Notes: a model not told the origin generated them from the sequence alone. A stretch of DNA of 64,000 bases from Nostoc sp. 'Lobaria pulmonaria (5183) cyanobiont' (GCF_002949795.1 NZ_CP026692.1:3270545-3334544), one strand, 5' to 3'; counted from the first letter of the stretch, positions 46,322 through 55,690 are shown. Made by a program: numbers and translations.

Positions 46322-47740
46322 ATGGGACAATCAATTTCTTTATCTCTGCCTCAATCCCCAACGTCATCAACGAGTGTTAGGGTAAAGATAATAGCTTTAT
46401 TCAAGACTCTCGGTACTCTGACATTATTACTAATAGCCTTGCCGTTCAATGCTTTGATAGTATTGATATCTTTGCTGTGGGGGATTGTGCGTTGGACCTT
46501 GCCCCGCCGTAGGCGATCGCTGTTTACGAAAAATGTCGTAGCTGCTCATCCTCAAACGATCTTGGTGAGTGGAGCCAAGATGACTAAAGCATTGCAACTT
46601 GCCCGCTCCTTCCATGCAGCAGGGCACAGAGTTATTTTGATTGAAGGTCACAAATACTGGTTGTCTGGTCATAGATTTTCCAAAGCGGTGAGTCGTTTTT
46701 ATACAGTTCTGGCTCCGCAATCAGACTTAGAAGGTTATATCCAGGCGCTAGTAGAAATCGTTAAAAAGGAAAAGGTTGACGTTTATGTACCTGTATCCAG
46801 TCCTGTATCTAGCTACTATGAATCTTTAGCAAAGGCTGCATTATCAGAATACTGCGAAGTTTTCCACTTTGATCCAGATATAACCAAGATGTTGGATGAT
46901 AAATTTGCCCTTACCGATCGGGCGCGATCGCTTGGTTTATCTGTCCCCAAATCTTTTAAAATCACAGATCCTCAACAAGTTATCAATTTCGATTTTAGTC
47001 AAGAAACCCGCAAATATATTCTTAAAAGTATTGATTACGACTCCGTTCGCCGCTTAAATTTAACCAAACTTCCCTGCGACACCCCAGAAGAGACAGCAGC
47101 CTTTGTCAACAGTTTACCCATCAGTCCAGAAAAACCTTGGATTATGCAAGAGTTTATTCCTGGTAAAGAATTATGCACACATAGTACAGTGCGGGATGGG
47201 GAATTAAGATTACATTGCTGTTCAGACTCTTCTGCTTTTCAAATCAACTATGAAAACGTCGAAAATCCCCAAATCCGTGAATGGGTACAACACTTCGTCA
47301 AGAGTTTGGCACTGACTGGGCAAGTTTCTTTCGACTTTATCCAAGCCCAAGACGGTACAGTTTACGCCATTGAATGCAATCCCCGTACCCATTCGGCAAT
47401 TACAATGTTCTACAATCACCCCGGTGTTGCAGACGCCTATCTTGGTAAAACTCCCCTAGCTGCACCTCTGGAACCCCTAGCAAGTAGCAAGCCCACTTAC
47501 TTCATATATCACGAAATTTGGCGACTAACTGGTATCCGTTCCTGGAAACAATTGCAAACATCGGTTAATACTCTAGTGCGAGGCACTGATGCCATTTATA
47601 GTCTTGATGACCCCATACCATTTTTGACTTTGCATCATTGGCAGATTCCCTTACTTTTGCTGAAAAATCTGCAACAACTCAAAGGATGGGTAAAAATAGA
47701 CTTTAACATTGGTAAACTGGTGGAATTAGGTGGCGATTAA
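46322..47740 (+). CDS. mysC: MysC: ATP-grasp ligase forming mycosporine-glycine
   Basis: 472 residues from the ATG at 46322, preferred because aaggaaag lies upstream and because the frame before it is the hairpin repeat. A hydrophobic helix near the N-terminus (LGTLTLLLIALPFNALIVLI, about 25-55) may anchor it to a membrane, a known trait of MysC. The ATP-grasp part has DDKFALTDRARSLGLSVPKS, YILKSIDYDSVRRLNL, IMQEFIPGKELCTHS and the metal residues in FDFIQAQDGTVYAIECNPRT. It joins glycine to 4-deoxygadusol through a phosphate intermediate. Confidence 0.95.
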   Translation: MGQSISLSLPQSPTSSTSVRVKIIALFKTLGTLTLLLIALPFNALIVLISLLWGIVRWTLPRRRRSLFTKNVVAAHPQTILVSGAKMTKALQLARSFHAAGHRVILIEGHKYWLSGHRFSKAVSRFYTVLAPQSDLEGYIQALVEIVKKEKVDVYVPVSSPVSSYYESLAKAALSEYCEVFHFDPDITKMLDDKFALTDRARSLGLSVPKSFKITDPQQVINFDFSQETRKYILKSIDYDSVRRLNLTKLPCDTPEETAAFVNSLPISPEKPWIMQEFIPGKELCTHSTVRDGELRLHCCSDSSAFQINYENVENPQIREWVQHFVKSLALTGQVSFDFIQAQDGTVYAIECNPRTHSAITMFYNHPGVADAYLGKTPLAAPLEPLASSKPTYFIYHEIWRLTGIRSWKQLQTSVNTLVRGTDAIYSLDDPIPFLTLHHWQIPLLLLKNLQQLKGWVKIDFNIGKLVELGGD

Positions 47741-47760
47741 AATAATTCGTAATTAAAAAA

Positions 47761-47853
47761 ATTCAGTACATCATAGTCCCCTCTTCGCTTGCGGGGAGGG
47801 GTTGGGGGTGGGGTTCTTGTAGCTCACTCAAGCTGAGAACCGCTATATAAATT
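47761..47853. repeat. Dispersed GC-rich repeat between mysC and mysD
   Basis: The string cgcttgcggggaggggttgg with ggggtggggttc and the following gagaaccgctatataaa is a repeat; the last part recurs at 15650-15665. A ribosome site (aaggaag) follows before the mysD ATG at 47880. Confidence 0.5.
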
Positions 47854-47879
47854 TTAACAATATATAAGGAAGATAAATC

Positions 47880-48926
47880 ATGCCAGTACTTCGTATCCTT
47901 CATTTAGTTGGGTCTGCATACAATGATTTTTATTGTGATTTGTCACGCCTTTATGCCCAAGACTGTCTAGCAGCAACGGCAGATCGATCGCACTATGACT
48001 TTCAGATTGCATACATCACACCCGATCGCCAGTGGCGATTTCCTCCCTCCCTCAGCCCTGAAGATATTGCTGACACCAAACCGATGACTCTGTCTGATGC
48101 CATACAGTTTCTAACAGCACAAAACATTGACATCATGTTACCACAAATGTTTTGTATCCCTGGAATGACTGAATACCGCGCTTTATTCGACTTGCTGAAG
48201 ATCCCTTACATAGGCAATACTCCAGATATCATGGCAATAACGGCGCACAAAGCCAGAACCAAAGCAATTGTCGAAGCAGCAGGGGTGAAAGTGCCTCGTG
48301 GAGAACTGCTTCGTCAAGGAGATACGCCGCCAATTACACCTCCAGCGATCGTCAAACCCGTAAGTTCCGATAACTCTTTAGGGATGGCCTTAGTCAAAGA
48401 GGCTACTGACTATGACGCTGCTCTGAAGAAAGCCTTTGAATATTCAGATGAGGTGATTGTAGAAGAATTCATCGAACTCGGTCGAGAAGTCAGATGCGGC
48501 ATCATTGTCAAAGACGGTGAGCTAGTGGGTTTACCCCTTGAAGAGTATCTGCTAGACCCCCACGAAAAACCCATCCGCAGCCATGCTGATAAACTCCAAC
48601 AAACAGACGATGGCAACTTGGGTTTCGCTGCTAAAGATAATAAGAAGTCTTGGATTGTAGACCCGAATGACCCGATGACCCCAAAAGTTCAGCAAGTGGC
48701 TAAGAAGTGTCATCAGGCTTTAGGCTGTCGCCACTACAGTTTATTTGACTTTCGGATCGACCCAGAGGGAGAACCTTGGTTCTTAGAAGCCGGCTTATAT
48801 TGTTCTTTTTCCCCCAAAAGTGTGATTTCCTCTATGGCGAAAGCAGTGGGAATCCCTCTAAATGAGTTATTAATCATGGCTATTAATGAAACGTTAGGCA
48901 GTAATAAAAAAGCGTTGCAAAATTGA
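47880..48926 (+). CDS. mysD: MysD: D-Ala-D-Ala ligase-like enzyme forming disubstituted MAA
   Basis: 348 residues. The ATP-grasp fold shows LPQMFCIPGMTEYRALFDLL, TAHKARTKAIVEAAGVKVPR, IVKPVSSDNSLGMALVKE, VEEFIELGREVRCGIIV and FDFRIDPEGEPWFLEAGLYC. It is the D-Ala-D-Ala-ligase homologue that adds a second amino acid (Ser, Thr or others) to mycosporine-glycine, giving shinorine or porphyra-334. The last glycine-rich loop reads EAGLYCSFSPKS instead of EvNt, as in MysD. Last of mysABCD. Confidence 0.95.
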   Translation: MPVLRILHLVGSAYNDFYCDLSRLYAQDCLAATADRSHYDFQIAYITPDRQWRFPPSLSPEDIADTKPMTLSDAIQFLTAQNIDIMLPQMFCIPGMTEYRALFDLLKIPYIGNTPDIMAITAHKARTKAIVEAAGVKVPRGELLRQGDTPPITPPAIVKPVSSDNSLGMALVKEATDYDAALKKAFEYSDEVIVEEFIELGREVRCGIIVKDGELVGLPLEEYLLDPHEKPIRSHADKLQQTDDGNLGFAAKDNKKSWIVDPNDPMTPKVQQVAKKCHQALGCRHYSLFDFRIDPEGEPWFLEAGLYCSFSPKSVISSMAKAVGIPLNELLIMAINETLGSNKKALQN

Positions 48927-49097
48927 TAGTGAATTTCTTGGTATAGGTTTTTCTGCTTGTAGTGTATAGGTGAGCGATCGCTGATTAAGAGTCGGTTAAG
49001 GCTGCGATCGCTTTGCCAACGCCCGCCATAGGATACCCAAAGGGCTGTAGGGCAACGCTTTTAAAAGGTTTTTAATTCCTAGTCATAGGTTGTTAAA

Positions 49098-50360
49098 TTA
49101 ATACGTAACCATTTCCTCAAAGAGGGATAAGTAACGATATGCTTGTAGCTCGATCGCAAATTCTTGTTCGGCTTTCTCACGAGCGCTCGCGCAAAGTTTT
49201 TGATGCCGCTCTTTGTTCTCTATTACCCAAATAATACCATTTGCTAAGTCATCACAACTAAAACATTGCGCTCGATATCCATTTTTTTGATGTTCAACTA
49301 TATCTTTGAGTCCCGTTGAATCAAAAGAAACCACAGGTGTGCCGCAGGACAGGGATTCACAAGCAGTCAGTCCAAAAACTTCTTCAATTGATGGCACAAT
49401 CATCACATCCGCAGATGAGTAGAGAAGCGCTAGTTTCTTCTCATCATCAATTTTGCCTAAGTAGTGTACCTTAAAACCTAAATCAACTGAATCTTCAGGT
49501 TGAGATGAGCCAAAAATAATCAGTTCAATTTTATCTTTCCAATCAGACTGGCTCAATTTTTGCAACGCTGATTGTAATAGATGAAATCCTTTTCTGGGAT
49601 TGCTAGTTCCGTTGATTGCTCCGAATAAAATTAGTTGCTTATTTTGTGGTAGGTTCAGTAAGTTTCTGGCTATTTGACGCTCAGTTGGTTTATAAATGCT
49701 GAGATTTAACCCGTGAGGAATAACTCTGATGTCACTATTTGAAAATAGTGAACTGGATTTAGCACATTCAGCAAGCCAATTACTAGGACTGACAATAGTA
49801 AGCTTGAGATTTTGCCAGGCTTTAGTTTTACGCTGCCAAACCCAGCGAGATAAATCCCAACTATGGTTGCTACCGAGTTGAGGACAATTTCCACAAGATT
49901 TTGTATAGCGATCGCACCCTAGAGAATAGCAGCATCCACCTGTGAATGCCCACGTATCATGAAATGTCCAAACAATAGGCTTATTGAATTTTGCCAGTGC
50001 TTCAATTGGTATAAATCCGTCACATATCCAATGCAGGTTAATGATATCTGGTTCAAGTCCAGCAATTTGCGACGCAACTGTATTAGGGAGCCATTGCAGC
50101 CTGAAAAATGTAGGCTTTTGTTGCCTATTTATATAAAGTTTTAGTGGTAAATCATTTAAAATCGGACGCGCTTTCCATATTGTTTCGGCTACCTTATTGG
50201 GAGAACTGATTACAGTAGACTCAGCTATTCTTTTATCTTGAATTAGCATCTGAGAATCAATTTCTAATCTCAGTAGTTCCTGATGTAGCCGATAAGCAGC
50301 ACGAGCAGCTCCTGCTCCTCCCTTGGGATCGTAAGTGTTAACCAATAGAGGCTTTATCAT
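49098..50360 (-). CDS. GT4-family glycosyltransferase
   Basis: 420 residues, GT-B fold. PKGGAGAARAAYRLHQELLR near the start, WTFHDTWAFTGGCCYSLGCD, LILFGAINGTSNPRKGFHLL and the nucleotide-sugar motif VPSIEEVFGLTACESLSCGT are seen (E-x7-E). Several Cys (GCCYSLGCDRYTKSCGNCPQ) may bind metal, as in one subgroup of GT4 enzymes involved in polysaccharide synthesis. It is convergent with mysD (171 bp apart). A transferred sugar onto an MAA is inferred from position only; exopolysaccharide synthesis is the alternative. Confidence 0.9.
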   Translation of the reverse strand: MIKPLLVNTYDPKGGAGAARAAYRLHQELLRLEIDSQMLIQDKRIAESTVISSPNKVAETIWKARPILNDLPLKLYINRQQKPTFFRLQWLPNTVASQIAGLEPDIINLHWICDGFIPIEALAKFNKPIVWTFHDTWAFTGGCCYSLGCDRYTKSCGNCPQLGSNHSWDLSRWVWQRKTKAWQNLKLTIVSPSNWLAECAKSSSLFSNSDIRVIPHGLNLSIYKPTERQIARNLLNLPQNKQLILFGAINGTSNPRKGFHLLQSALQKLSQSDWKDKIELIIFGSSQPEDSVDLGFKVHYLGKIDDEKKLALLYSSADVMIVPSIEEVFGLTACESLSCGTPVVSFDSTGLKDIVEHQKNGYRAQCFSCDDLANGIIWVIENKERHQKLCASAREKAEQEFAIELQAYRYLSLFEEMVTY

Positions 50361-50521
50361 TGTTGGTTTAACTATTTATTCATTAACAAAAAGTTTGCTC
50401 TTGCAAGATTTTAGCGTAATAGTGTAATGTATTGAAGTAATTTTACACCACATTTCACAGTTATCTCAAAAGTAATCTCGTGGAATGCAACTTGATATCA
50501 ATACATTTACAACTTGAACAA

Positions 50522-51433
50522 ATGCACGAGCGCACCAGCCCATCAATAGGTTTTATTTTATTAACACATACAAAACCTTTACAAATTTACAGACTGATAA
50601 ATAAGTTAAACACGATGTTCAACTATCCTGTAATTGTGTGTCATCATGATTTTTCAAAATGTGATTTATCTGTAGATACTCTGTCAAAAAATGTTTTACT
50701 AGTACGCCCTCACATCCAAACGGAGTGGGCAGGGTTTACTTTAGTAGAAGCAACAGTACAAGCACTTCGACTGATGTACGAAGTTTCAGATACACCGGAT
50801 TGGTTTGTATTACTCAGTGGAGCAGACTATCCCATTAAAACTGCAAGGCATATATTGGATGATCTAGCTTCAAGTCCATATGATGCTTATATTGAGTATG
50901 AGCAAATCACATATGAAACTTATAAACGTGATTTAATACCTAACATGTTATGGCTGAAAAATTCCTATCAACGATACTGTACGAAGACATTTTATTTTCA
51001 TTACTCAAAGAAATACTTTGCTCAACTGAATATGGAAATACACTTAGAACATCCCTTATTAACAAAAGCTTTTCTTCCTTTTTCAAAGAAACTTGCTTGT
51101 TTCAGTGGAAGTCAATGGTTTTGTGCCAATCGCAAAGCTGCTAAGTACATTATCGATTTCCACGAACAGAGAAATGTGTTAACTTTGTACTACAGTAAGC
51201 TTAAATATACAGATGAGGCGTATTTTCAAACTATACTTGCTAATACACCTCACCTTAGACTAAAAAATGACTGTCGGCGATATATTGATTGGTCAACTGG
51301 AGGTCCTCACCCAAAAATATTGCTAATGGAAGATTTGCCTAATCTGCTGGCATCATCTGCTCATTTTGGTCGAAAATTTGACATTGATATAGATAACAAT
51401 ATTCTTGATGAACTTGACAAGATTACATCCTAG
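50522..51433 (+). CDS. Core-2/I-branching enzyme-like glycosyltransferase (GT14-like)
   Basis: 303 residues from ATG 50522; a GTG at 50480 would add 14 residues. SIGFILLTHTKPLQIYRLIN, VIVCHHDFSKCDLS, WFVLLSGADYPIKTARHILD, ACFSGSQWFCANRKAAKYII and YTDEAYFQTIL follow the order of the Branch (PF02485) family, which includes beta-1,6-GlcNAc transferases and peptide O-xylosyltransferases. The motif LSGADYP is the LSGxDxP of this family. No membrane anchor. Divergent from the GT4 gene. In Nostoc commune pentose- and hexose-bearing MAAs are known, so it is a candidate glycosylase of such a product, by inference. Confidence 0.85.
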   Translation: MHERTSPSIGFILLTHTKPLQIYRLINKLNTMFNYPVIVCHHDFSKCDLSVDTLSKNVLLVRPHIQTEWAGFTLVEATVQALRLMYEVSDTPDWFVLLSGADYPIKTARHILDDLASSPYDAYIEYEQITYETYKRDLIPNMLWLKNSYQRYCTKTFYFHYSKKYFAQLNMEIHLEHPLLTKAFLPFSKKLACFSGSQWFCANRKAAKYIIDFHEQRNVLTLYYSKLKYTDEAYFQTILANTPHLRLKNDCRRYIDWSTGGPHPKILLMEDLPNLLASSAHFGRKFDIDIDNNILDELDKITS

Positions 51434-51453
51434 TAGTCACCTAACATTTTGAT

Positions 51454-51557
51454 AAACCCAGCTAAATAAATCCCAGTTATGATTGCTACTGAGTTGAGGA
51501 CAATCTCCATAAGATTTTGTATAGCGATCGCATCCTTAACAATAGCAGCAACCACTT
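51454..51557 (-). pseudogene. Fragment of a second GT4 gene copy
   Basis: About 100 bases nearly identical to 49838-49942 within the GT4 gene. Translated on the minus strand it gives CDRYTKSYGDCPQLSSNHNW against CDRYTKSCGNCPQLGSNHSW in the intact gene. The rest of the gene is missing. It lies 12 bases beyond the stop of the dioxygenase gene and is in the same orientation as the intact GT4. Confidence 0.85.
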
Positions 51558-51569
51558 CTAAATTCTGGA

Positions 51570-52373
51570 CTAGCGATGCAGTTCAACTCTCGGAAATATA
51601 TCGCAGTCTATTGGCTCCCCAGATTTTTTGGCTTTGAGAGACTCAAATTCTGGTATATCAATTTCCTCAAGAGGTCTGAAAGGCCAAGCATTGGGGCGGC
51701 GCTCGTAAGTAACATCATCGCCAGTCCAATTAATCACCACTGCGCGTCGTCGTGTGGAGGATGTGTTTCTTACTGAATGATGAATTGTCATAAAATGATG
51801 AACCAAGCAATCTCCAGGCTCCATATCCCAAGATATAATTTCGTGAGGCTCTGGCTCTACAAACCACGAGGGGTCAGATGCTTCACGTAACTCCTTGCCC
51901 CATAGATGAGAGGCTTTGATGTACTCTAATTTACCATTTTCTTGGTTGACACTATCTAAAGCTAACCAAATTTTACAACACTGCCAGCCTTGTATAGGCC
52001 AGTAAGATTTGTCGTTATGCCAGCCGACACCCGTCTCTCCTTTCGGCTTTTTAACAAAGAAACCGTCACCCAAAAAGTTAAGTTTTTTCGATTTCAAGAC
52101 TTGAGCAGTGAGCGTCGCTAGGGGAGATTCAAAAGCCAAAGCACGGAAATCAGCATCCGTGAGCCATAAGCTACTGGTATGTTCCACATGACCTTCTGCT
52201 CTAGGGATGCCCTTAACTTCTAAAGGCCCAGGAATTAATACATTCTTGTCAACGGCTCTTCGCATCCGTTCTACCCAGATGTCATCCAACACATTTTTGA
52301 CGCAGATAACACCGTCTCGCTCGAAAGCTTCAACTTGTTGGGTGGTGATTTTTGATGTGTCTACCTTAAGCAT
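51570..52373 (-). CDS. Phytanoyl-CoA dioxygenase-like Fe(II)/2-oxoglutarate enzyme (candidate MysH)
   Basis: 267 residues. The iron ligands fit His119 and Asp121 in GVGWHNDKSYWP and His199 in TIHHSVRNTSSTRRRAVV, with Arg at about 209 for 2-oxoglutarate. The jelly-roll signature PGDCLVHHFMT is present. It is a PhyH family protein. In other cyanobacteria a PhyH-type enzyme named MysH, coded near mysABCD, turns disubstituted MAAs into palythines. The family and location are compatible, so it may be MysH, but only a phylogeny can decide between this and other PhyH proteins. No signal peptide. Confidence 0.82.
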   Translation of the reverse strand: MLKVDTSKITTQQVEAFERDGVICVKNVLDDIWVERMRRAVDKNVLIPGPLEVKGIPRAEGHVEHTSSLWLTDADFRALAFESPLATLTAQVLKSKKLNFLGDGFFVKKPKGETGVGWHNDKSYWPIQGWQCCKIWLALDSVNQENGKLEYIKASHLWGKELREASDPSWFVEPEPHEIISWDMEPGDCLVHHFMTIHHSVRNTSSTRRRAVVINWTGDDVTYERRPNAWPFRPLEEIDIPEFESLKAKKSGEPIDCDIFPRVELHR

Positions 52374-52819
52374 CGTAACTTTTTCAAATTTTGAAATTTA
52401 ACTAATTTGGGTCAGATAAGCTAATCGGCATTCAAATTGCATATTGAAACCGAAATTATGACCAGACGGTCAACCAAATGTATATCATATTGCGACTTTA
52501 TCCAAGATTAAGAACTTGGTTTTCTCGATTGGGCAAAAAATTTTCGATTTCACTGAGAATTCCGTGAAATCAAAGAGTAAAACTACTGTTCCACAAATGT
52601 TTCAACTTCAGCTTGACCATTGCCCAAAAATTGATAAAGTTGAGTTTATGTAACAACAGATTTCTAGAAACTGCTTTACTGACATCAACTTTGTTATTAT
52701 GTCACAAATCTTTTTCACTATAGAGTAAATATGTATGTTAGCAGGTCTTCCTATAGGTGTAGAAATCTCCCGTTTGAGTGCAATATTCTTTGTCACATCT
52801 TTAACAAACAAATTTCACT
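52374..52819. other. Gene-free stretch between the dioxygenase and MFS genes
   Basis: About 446 bases, AT-rich. It holds the dioxygenase promoter region and no open frame that I can support (the 67-codon frame at 52608-52811 lacks a ribosome site). No repeat was recognised. Confidence 0.45.
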
Positions 52820-54265
52820 CTAACTACCCAAATCTTTTTTAACAATAAGTGGCACAAGCGATGCTAATCGTAATACACCAGATACAATAAATACTTCCGC
52901 TATGCCAAAAGACCCAGCAAATTGAGCGATGAAACCACCGATAGTTGCTCCTAAAGCACCACTTGCCCCAGCAATAGCTGCTGCTGTTGCAAAATAGATA
53001 GACTGATTTTTTACTGGTGCAATCTCTATCTGGAGATTGTTGTTACACAAGTCAACTCCTCCCCAATTAGCTCCAATAAAAATGTGTAACAGTGGCAACC
53101 ATAGCCAGAGATCGAGAGGACTAGAACCCATCTTCAGCCACAGCCAGGGTATGACTGCAATTAGAATTCCATTAGAAATAAGAATCGGACGATTGCCTAT
53201 TTTATCTGCTAATCTACCCCACACGATGAGCATTAGCATGTGTGCTCCTGCTCGCAGACTGTTGTAGAAAGTTACCCAACTCACATCCAAGTTCAGCGTA
53301 TCTAGCAAGTAGAGGTTAAAAAACGGGGCACTCAGATTAACAGCAAACGTCCATGAGCCGAAATAAAGTAGAAACACCAAAAAATTAGAGTTTTTCCAAA
53401 TGCTGCTATCTATCTGGTTTTGAGGAGTTGGCATTTGCGGTAGAGAGATTGGTTCAGATATCTCAACAGGTTCATTTGGTGCCGAGTCTAACTGAATCTC
53501 ATTGGTTTGAGATGAGTTAGCATGATAAGTATTTTGTAATTGAGGATTTATATCTACCTGGAAATACTGACACCCCAAGCTGACAATTCCAAAGATAATG
53601 CCTAAGAGCAAAATCACCCCGTAACCTTGGATAGGTCCCCCGTACCAATGTGATACAGCTAGACCGGCTATTGGCAAACCGACCAACTCGGTTAAGTTGG
53701 CAAGGCTATTGCGTAGCCCGAAATATCTACCTCGTAATTGCCGTGGGACTAACATTGCTATCCAACTCAACCAAGATGCGGCTCCTAGTCCTCCTAAAAA
53801 ATTGCTGCATACGAGAATCAAAAGCGACAATATCACTAATTGGTTGGAATTCAGCCCTCCCCAACTAAAGCTAAAAATGCCAATTACTAAAATCAGCCAT
53901 AGTAGCCGACCAATTCCATGAGTGCTAAGGGAATACTGAAAGCGGCTAGTGCTGCGTTCAGACAAATAAGCACCCATCGGCTGAAAGAGATTCACTAACA
54001 TGGGGATAGAACTCACCATCCCAAATACCACTGGACTGGCATCCAACCCCACTAAGAAATTACCTAGCAAAATTCCGCCAGTACCAATAGAGAAAACTGC
54101 TGCGAAAACACCATCGGCAGTAGAAGCCCTCAAACTGCTGCGAATAGCATCTTTAGAAATACGAGGGCTGAGTGTTGAGGTTGGAGAGAGTGTTGTTGAT
54201 GGTGAGGCAATCTGAGCAATTTCTATAGAAAGAGGCGCACCTGTTTCAATTTGAGAAGAATCCAT
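52820..54265 (-). CDS. MFS-family permease
   Basis: 481 residues with about twelve hydrophobic helices in two blocks of six (about 50-245 and 290-475), separated by a hydrophilic loop of about 45 residues (QVDINPQLQNTYHANSSQTN and following). The first 50 residues are cytoplasmic. Loop motif RGRYFGLRNSLANL after helix 4/5 is typical of the MFS. Same strand as the dioxygenase, 446 bp upstream. It could export the MAA product or an intermediate; the substrate cannot be read from the sequence. Confidence 0.88.
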   Translation of the reverse strand: MDSSQIETGAPLSIEIAQIASPSTTLSPTSTLSPRISKDAIRSSLRASTADGVFAAVFSIGTGGILLGNFLVGLDASPVVFGMVSSIPMLVNLFQPMGAYLSERSTSRFQYSLSTHGIGRLLWLILVIGIFSFSWGGLNSNQLVILSLLILVCSNFLGGLGAASWLSWIAMLVPRQLRGRYFGLRNSLANLTELVGLPIAGLAVSHWYGGPIQGYGVILLLGIIFGIVSLGCQYFQVDINPQLQNTYHANSSQTNEIQLDSAPNEPVEISEPISLPQMPTPQNQIDSSIWKNSNFLVFLLYFGSWTFAVNLSAPFFNLYLLDTLNLDVSWVTFYNSLRAGAHMLMLIVWGRLADKIGNRPILISNGILIAVIPWLWLKMGSSPLDLWLWLPLLHIFIGANWGGVDLCNNNLQIEIAPVKNQSIYFATAAAIAGASGALGATIGGFIAQFAGSFGIAEVFIVSGVLRLASLVPLIVKKDLGS

Positions 54266-54471
54266 AAATCTAGTATTTAAGAAAATAATTAGGATTTACG
54301 CATCATACATATGTACTATACTAACTTTGGGCTTTTAAGTTGTGTCTAACACCCAAAAGAATAAATATAAGATTAAATAAGAGTTGCAGTCAGCACCTGA
54401 AATGTATACATCGACTAATGTATATTATGGGAACTTTGTAAAGTTCCTAAGTCCTAATATTATCCCTTTCA

Positions 54472-55344
54472 ATGTCACAAAAAACAGAAACAAGGAGAAT
54501 TGTCCATCAGACACGCGGTCAAGGTCACGGGCCGATTATCCGGCTCATGAGTCCTTCCGATTTAGGACATTTGCTGAAACCTTTTGTCTTTTTGGATCTG
54601 ATTGATGCCGATGCAAGGATGGCGGAATCTATGCCAATCCATCCGCATTCAGGTATTGCGACCGTAACTCTTATTATTGAAGGTGACGCTCACTTCGACG
54701 ATCCTGAATCGGGTAGGGGTACTATATCTTATGGTGGTGTGGAATGGATGCGTGCTGGTGGTGGTGTCTGGCACGGGAAAGAAATGACGTCCGGTACATC
54801 AAAGCGTGTGCGTGGATATCAACTTTGGATCGCCCTTCCACCTGAACTCGAAAATGGGCAAGTTGATAGTCAATATCTCGAAGCTGATAAAATTCCAGGC
54901 GTAGGTCCAGCCCGTATCATTCTTGGTAGTTATGCTGGGGTAAAAAGCCCTGTACGCTCTCCTGAAGGCATAAATTATCTGTTGGTCACGCTTGCCCCAG
55001 GTAAATGCTGGGAATACCAGCCGCCCATAGGTCAGGATGTGGCTTGGCTAAGTGTCAGTCGCGGAGCGGTGGCGACACCAGATATCGCTAGTGAGGGTGA
55101 GTTGGTGACTTTTTCCTCTGATAATGGCGTTATCACTATGCAGGCTGATAAAAAAGACGGAGCGGTTTTCATAATGGGGTCGGCAGTTCGCCATCCGTAT
55201 GACCTAAAACTGGGATACTATTCCGTACACACTTCTGCCGAGGCCTTGCGAACGGGTGAGGCGCGTATTTCTGAAATTGAAACGCGTCTGCGCGAGGCAG
55301 GAGATCGTCAAGCAACTTCTGGTGCAACGCCAGTTTTTCAATGA
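54472..55344 (+). CDS. Pirin-family cupin protein
   Basis: 290 residues, the usual pirin length. Two cupin domains; in the N-terminal one the metal ligands His, His, His and Glu lie in MPIHPHSGIATVTLIIEG and GGGVWHGKEMTSG. The C-terminal domain (QADKKDGAVFIMGSAVRHPY) is less conserved. Some bacterial pirins are quercetinases, others bind enzymes of central metabolism. Alone in its unit, divergent from the MFS gene, about 206 bp between starts. Confidence 0.92.
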   Translation: MSQKTETRRIVHQTRGQGHGPIIRLMSPSDLGHLLKPFVFLDLIDADARMAESMPIHPHSGIATVTLIIEGDAHFDDPESGRGTISYGGVEWMRAGGGVWHGKEMTSGTSKRVRGYQLWIALPPELENGQVDSQYLEADKIPGVGPARIILGSYAGVKSPVRSPEGINYLLVTLAPGKCWEYQPPIGQDVAWLSVSRGAVATPDIASEGELVTFSSDNGVITMQADKKDGAVFIMGSAVRHPYDLKLGYYSVHTSAEALRTGEARISEIETRLREAGDRQATSGATPVFQ

Positions 55345-55396
55345 ATGTGAACCTATCCCACTAATAAAATTTTGTTAATCCAAATGTGAATTGTGG

Positions 55397-55690
55397 CTAG
55401 AAAAAGAAAAGCATTGTTAAATCAGCAGTAGCTTGGAGTTGGCGCGAGGTGATTAAATTGAGAGCAGTTTTTAATACTTGTTTAGTCAGACGATAGCGAT
55501 CGCTACCTTCTAATACCAGTGCCTCAATGGCGACAGAAGCGGCTTTGAGTTCTTGAGTACTTGGAGCCGAGCGATCGCTATTAATTAAAGTTCGGGCAAT
55601 TTCTACTCGCGTTCGTGTATGTAAATTAGAAGTTTGCGTTATATTTTCCAAAGCTGCTACAGCACCGTTGCGATTTCCAGTGGTCAAATG
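55397..55690 (-). pseudogene. Fragment of an unidentified helical protein
   Basis: The frame runs to 55732, but the upstream part is the antisense of a receiver-domain remnant. The remaining roughly 95 residues (TGNRNGAVAALENITQTSNL, TRVEIARTLINSDRSAPSTQ, LKAASVAIEALVLEGSDRYR) are alpha-helical, with no recognised family. It abuts the receiver fragment exactly, so a rearrangement joined the two. Probably not functional. Confidence 0.45.
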
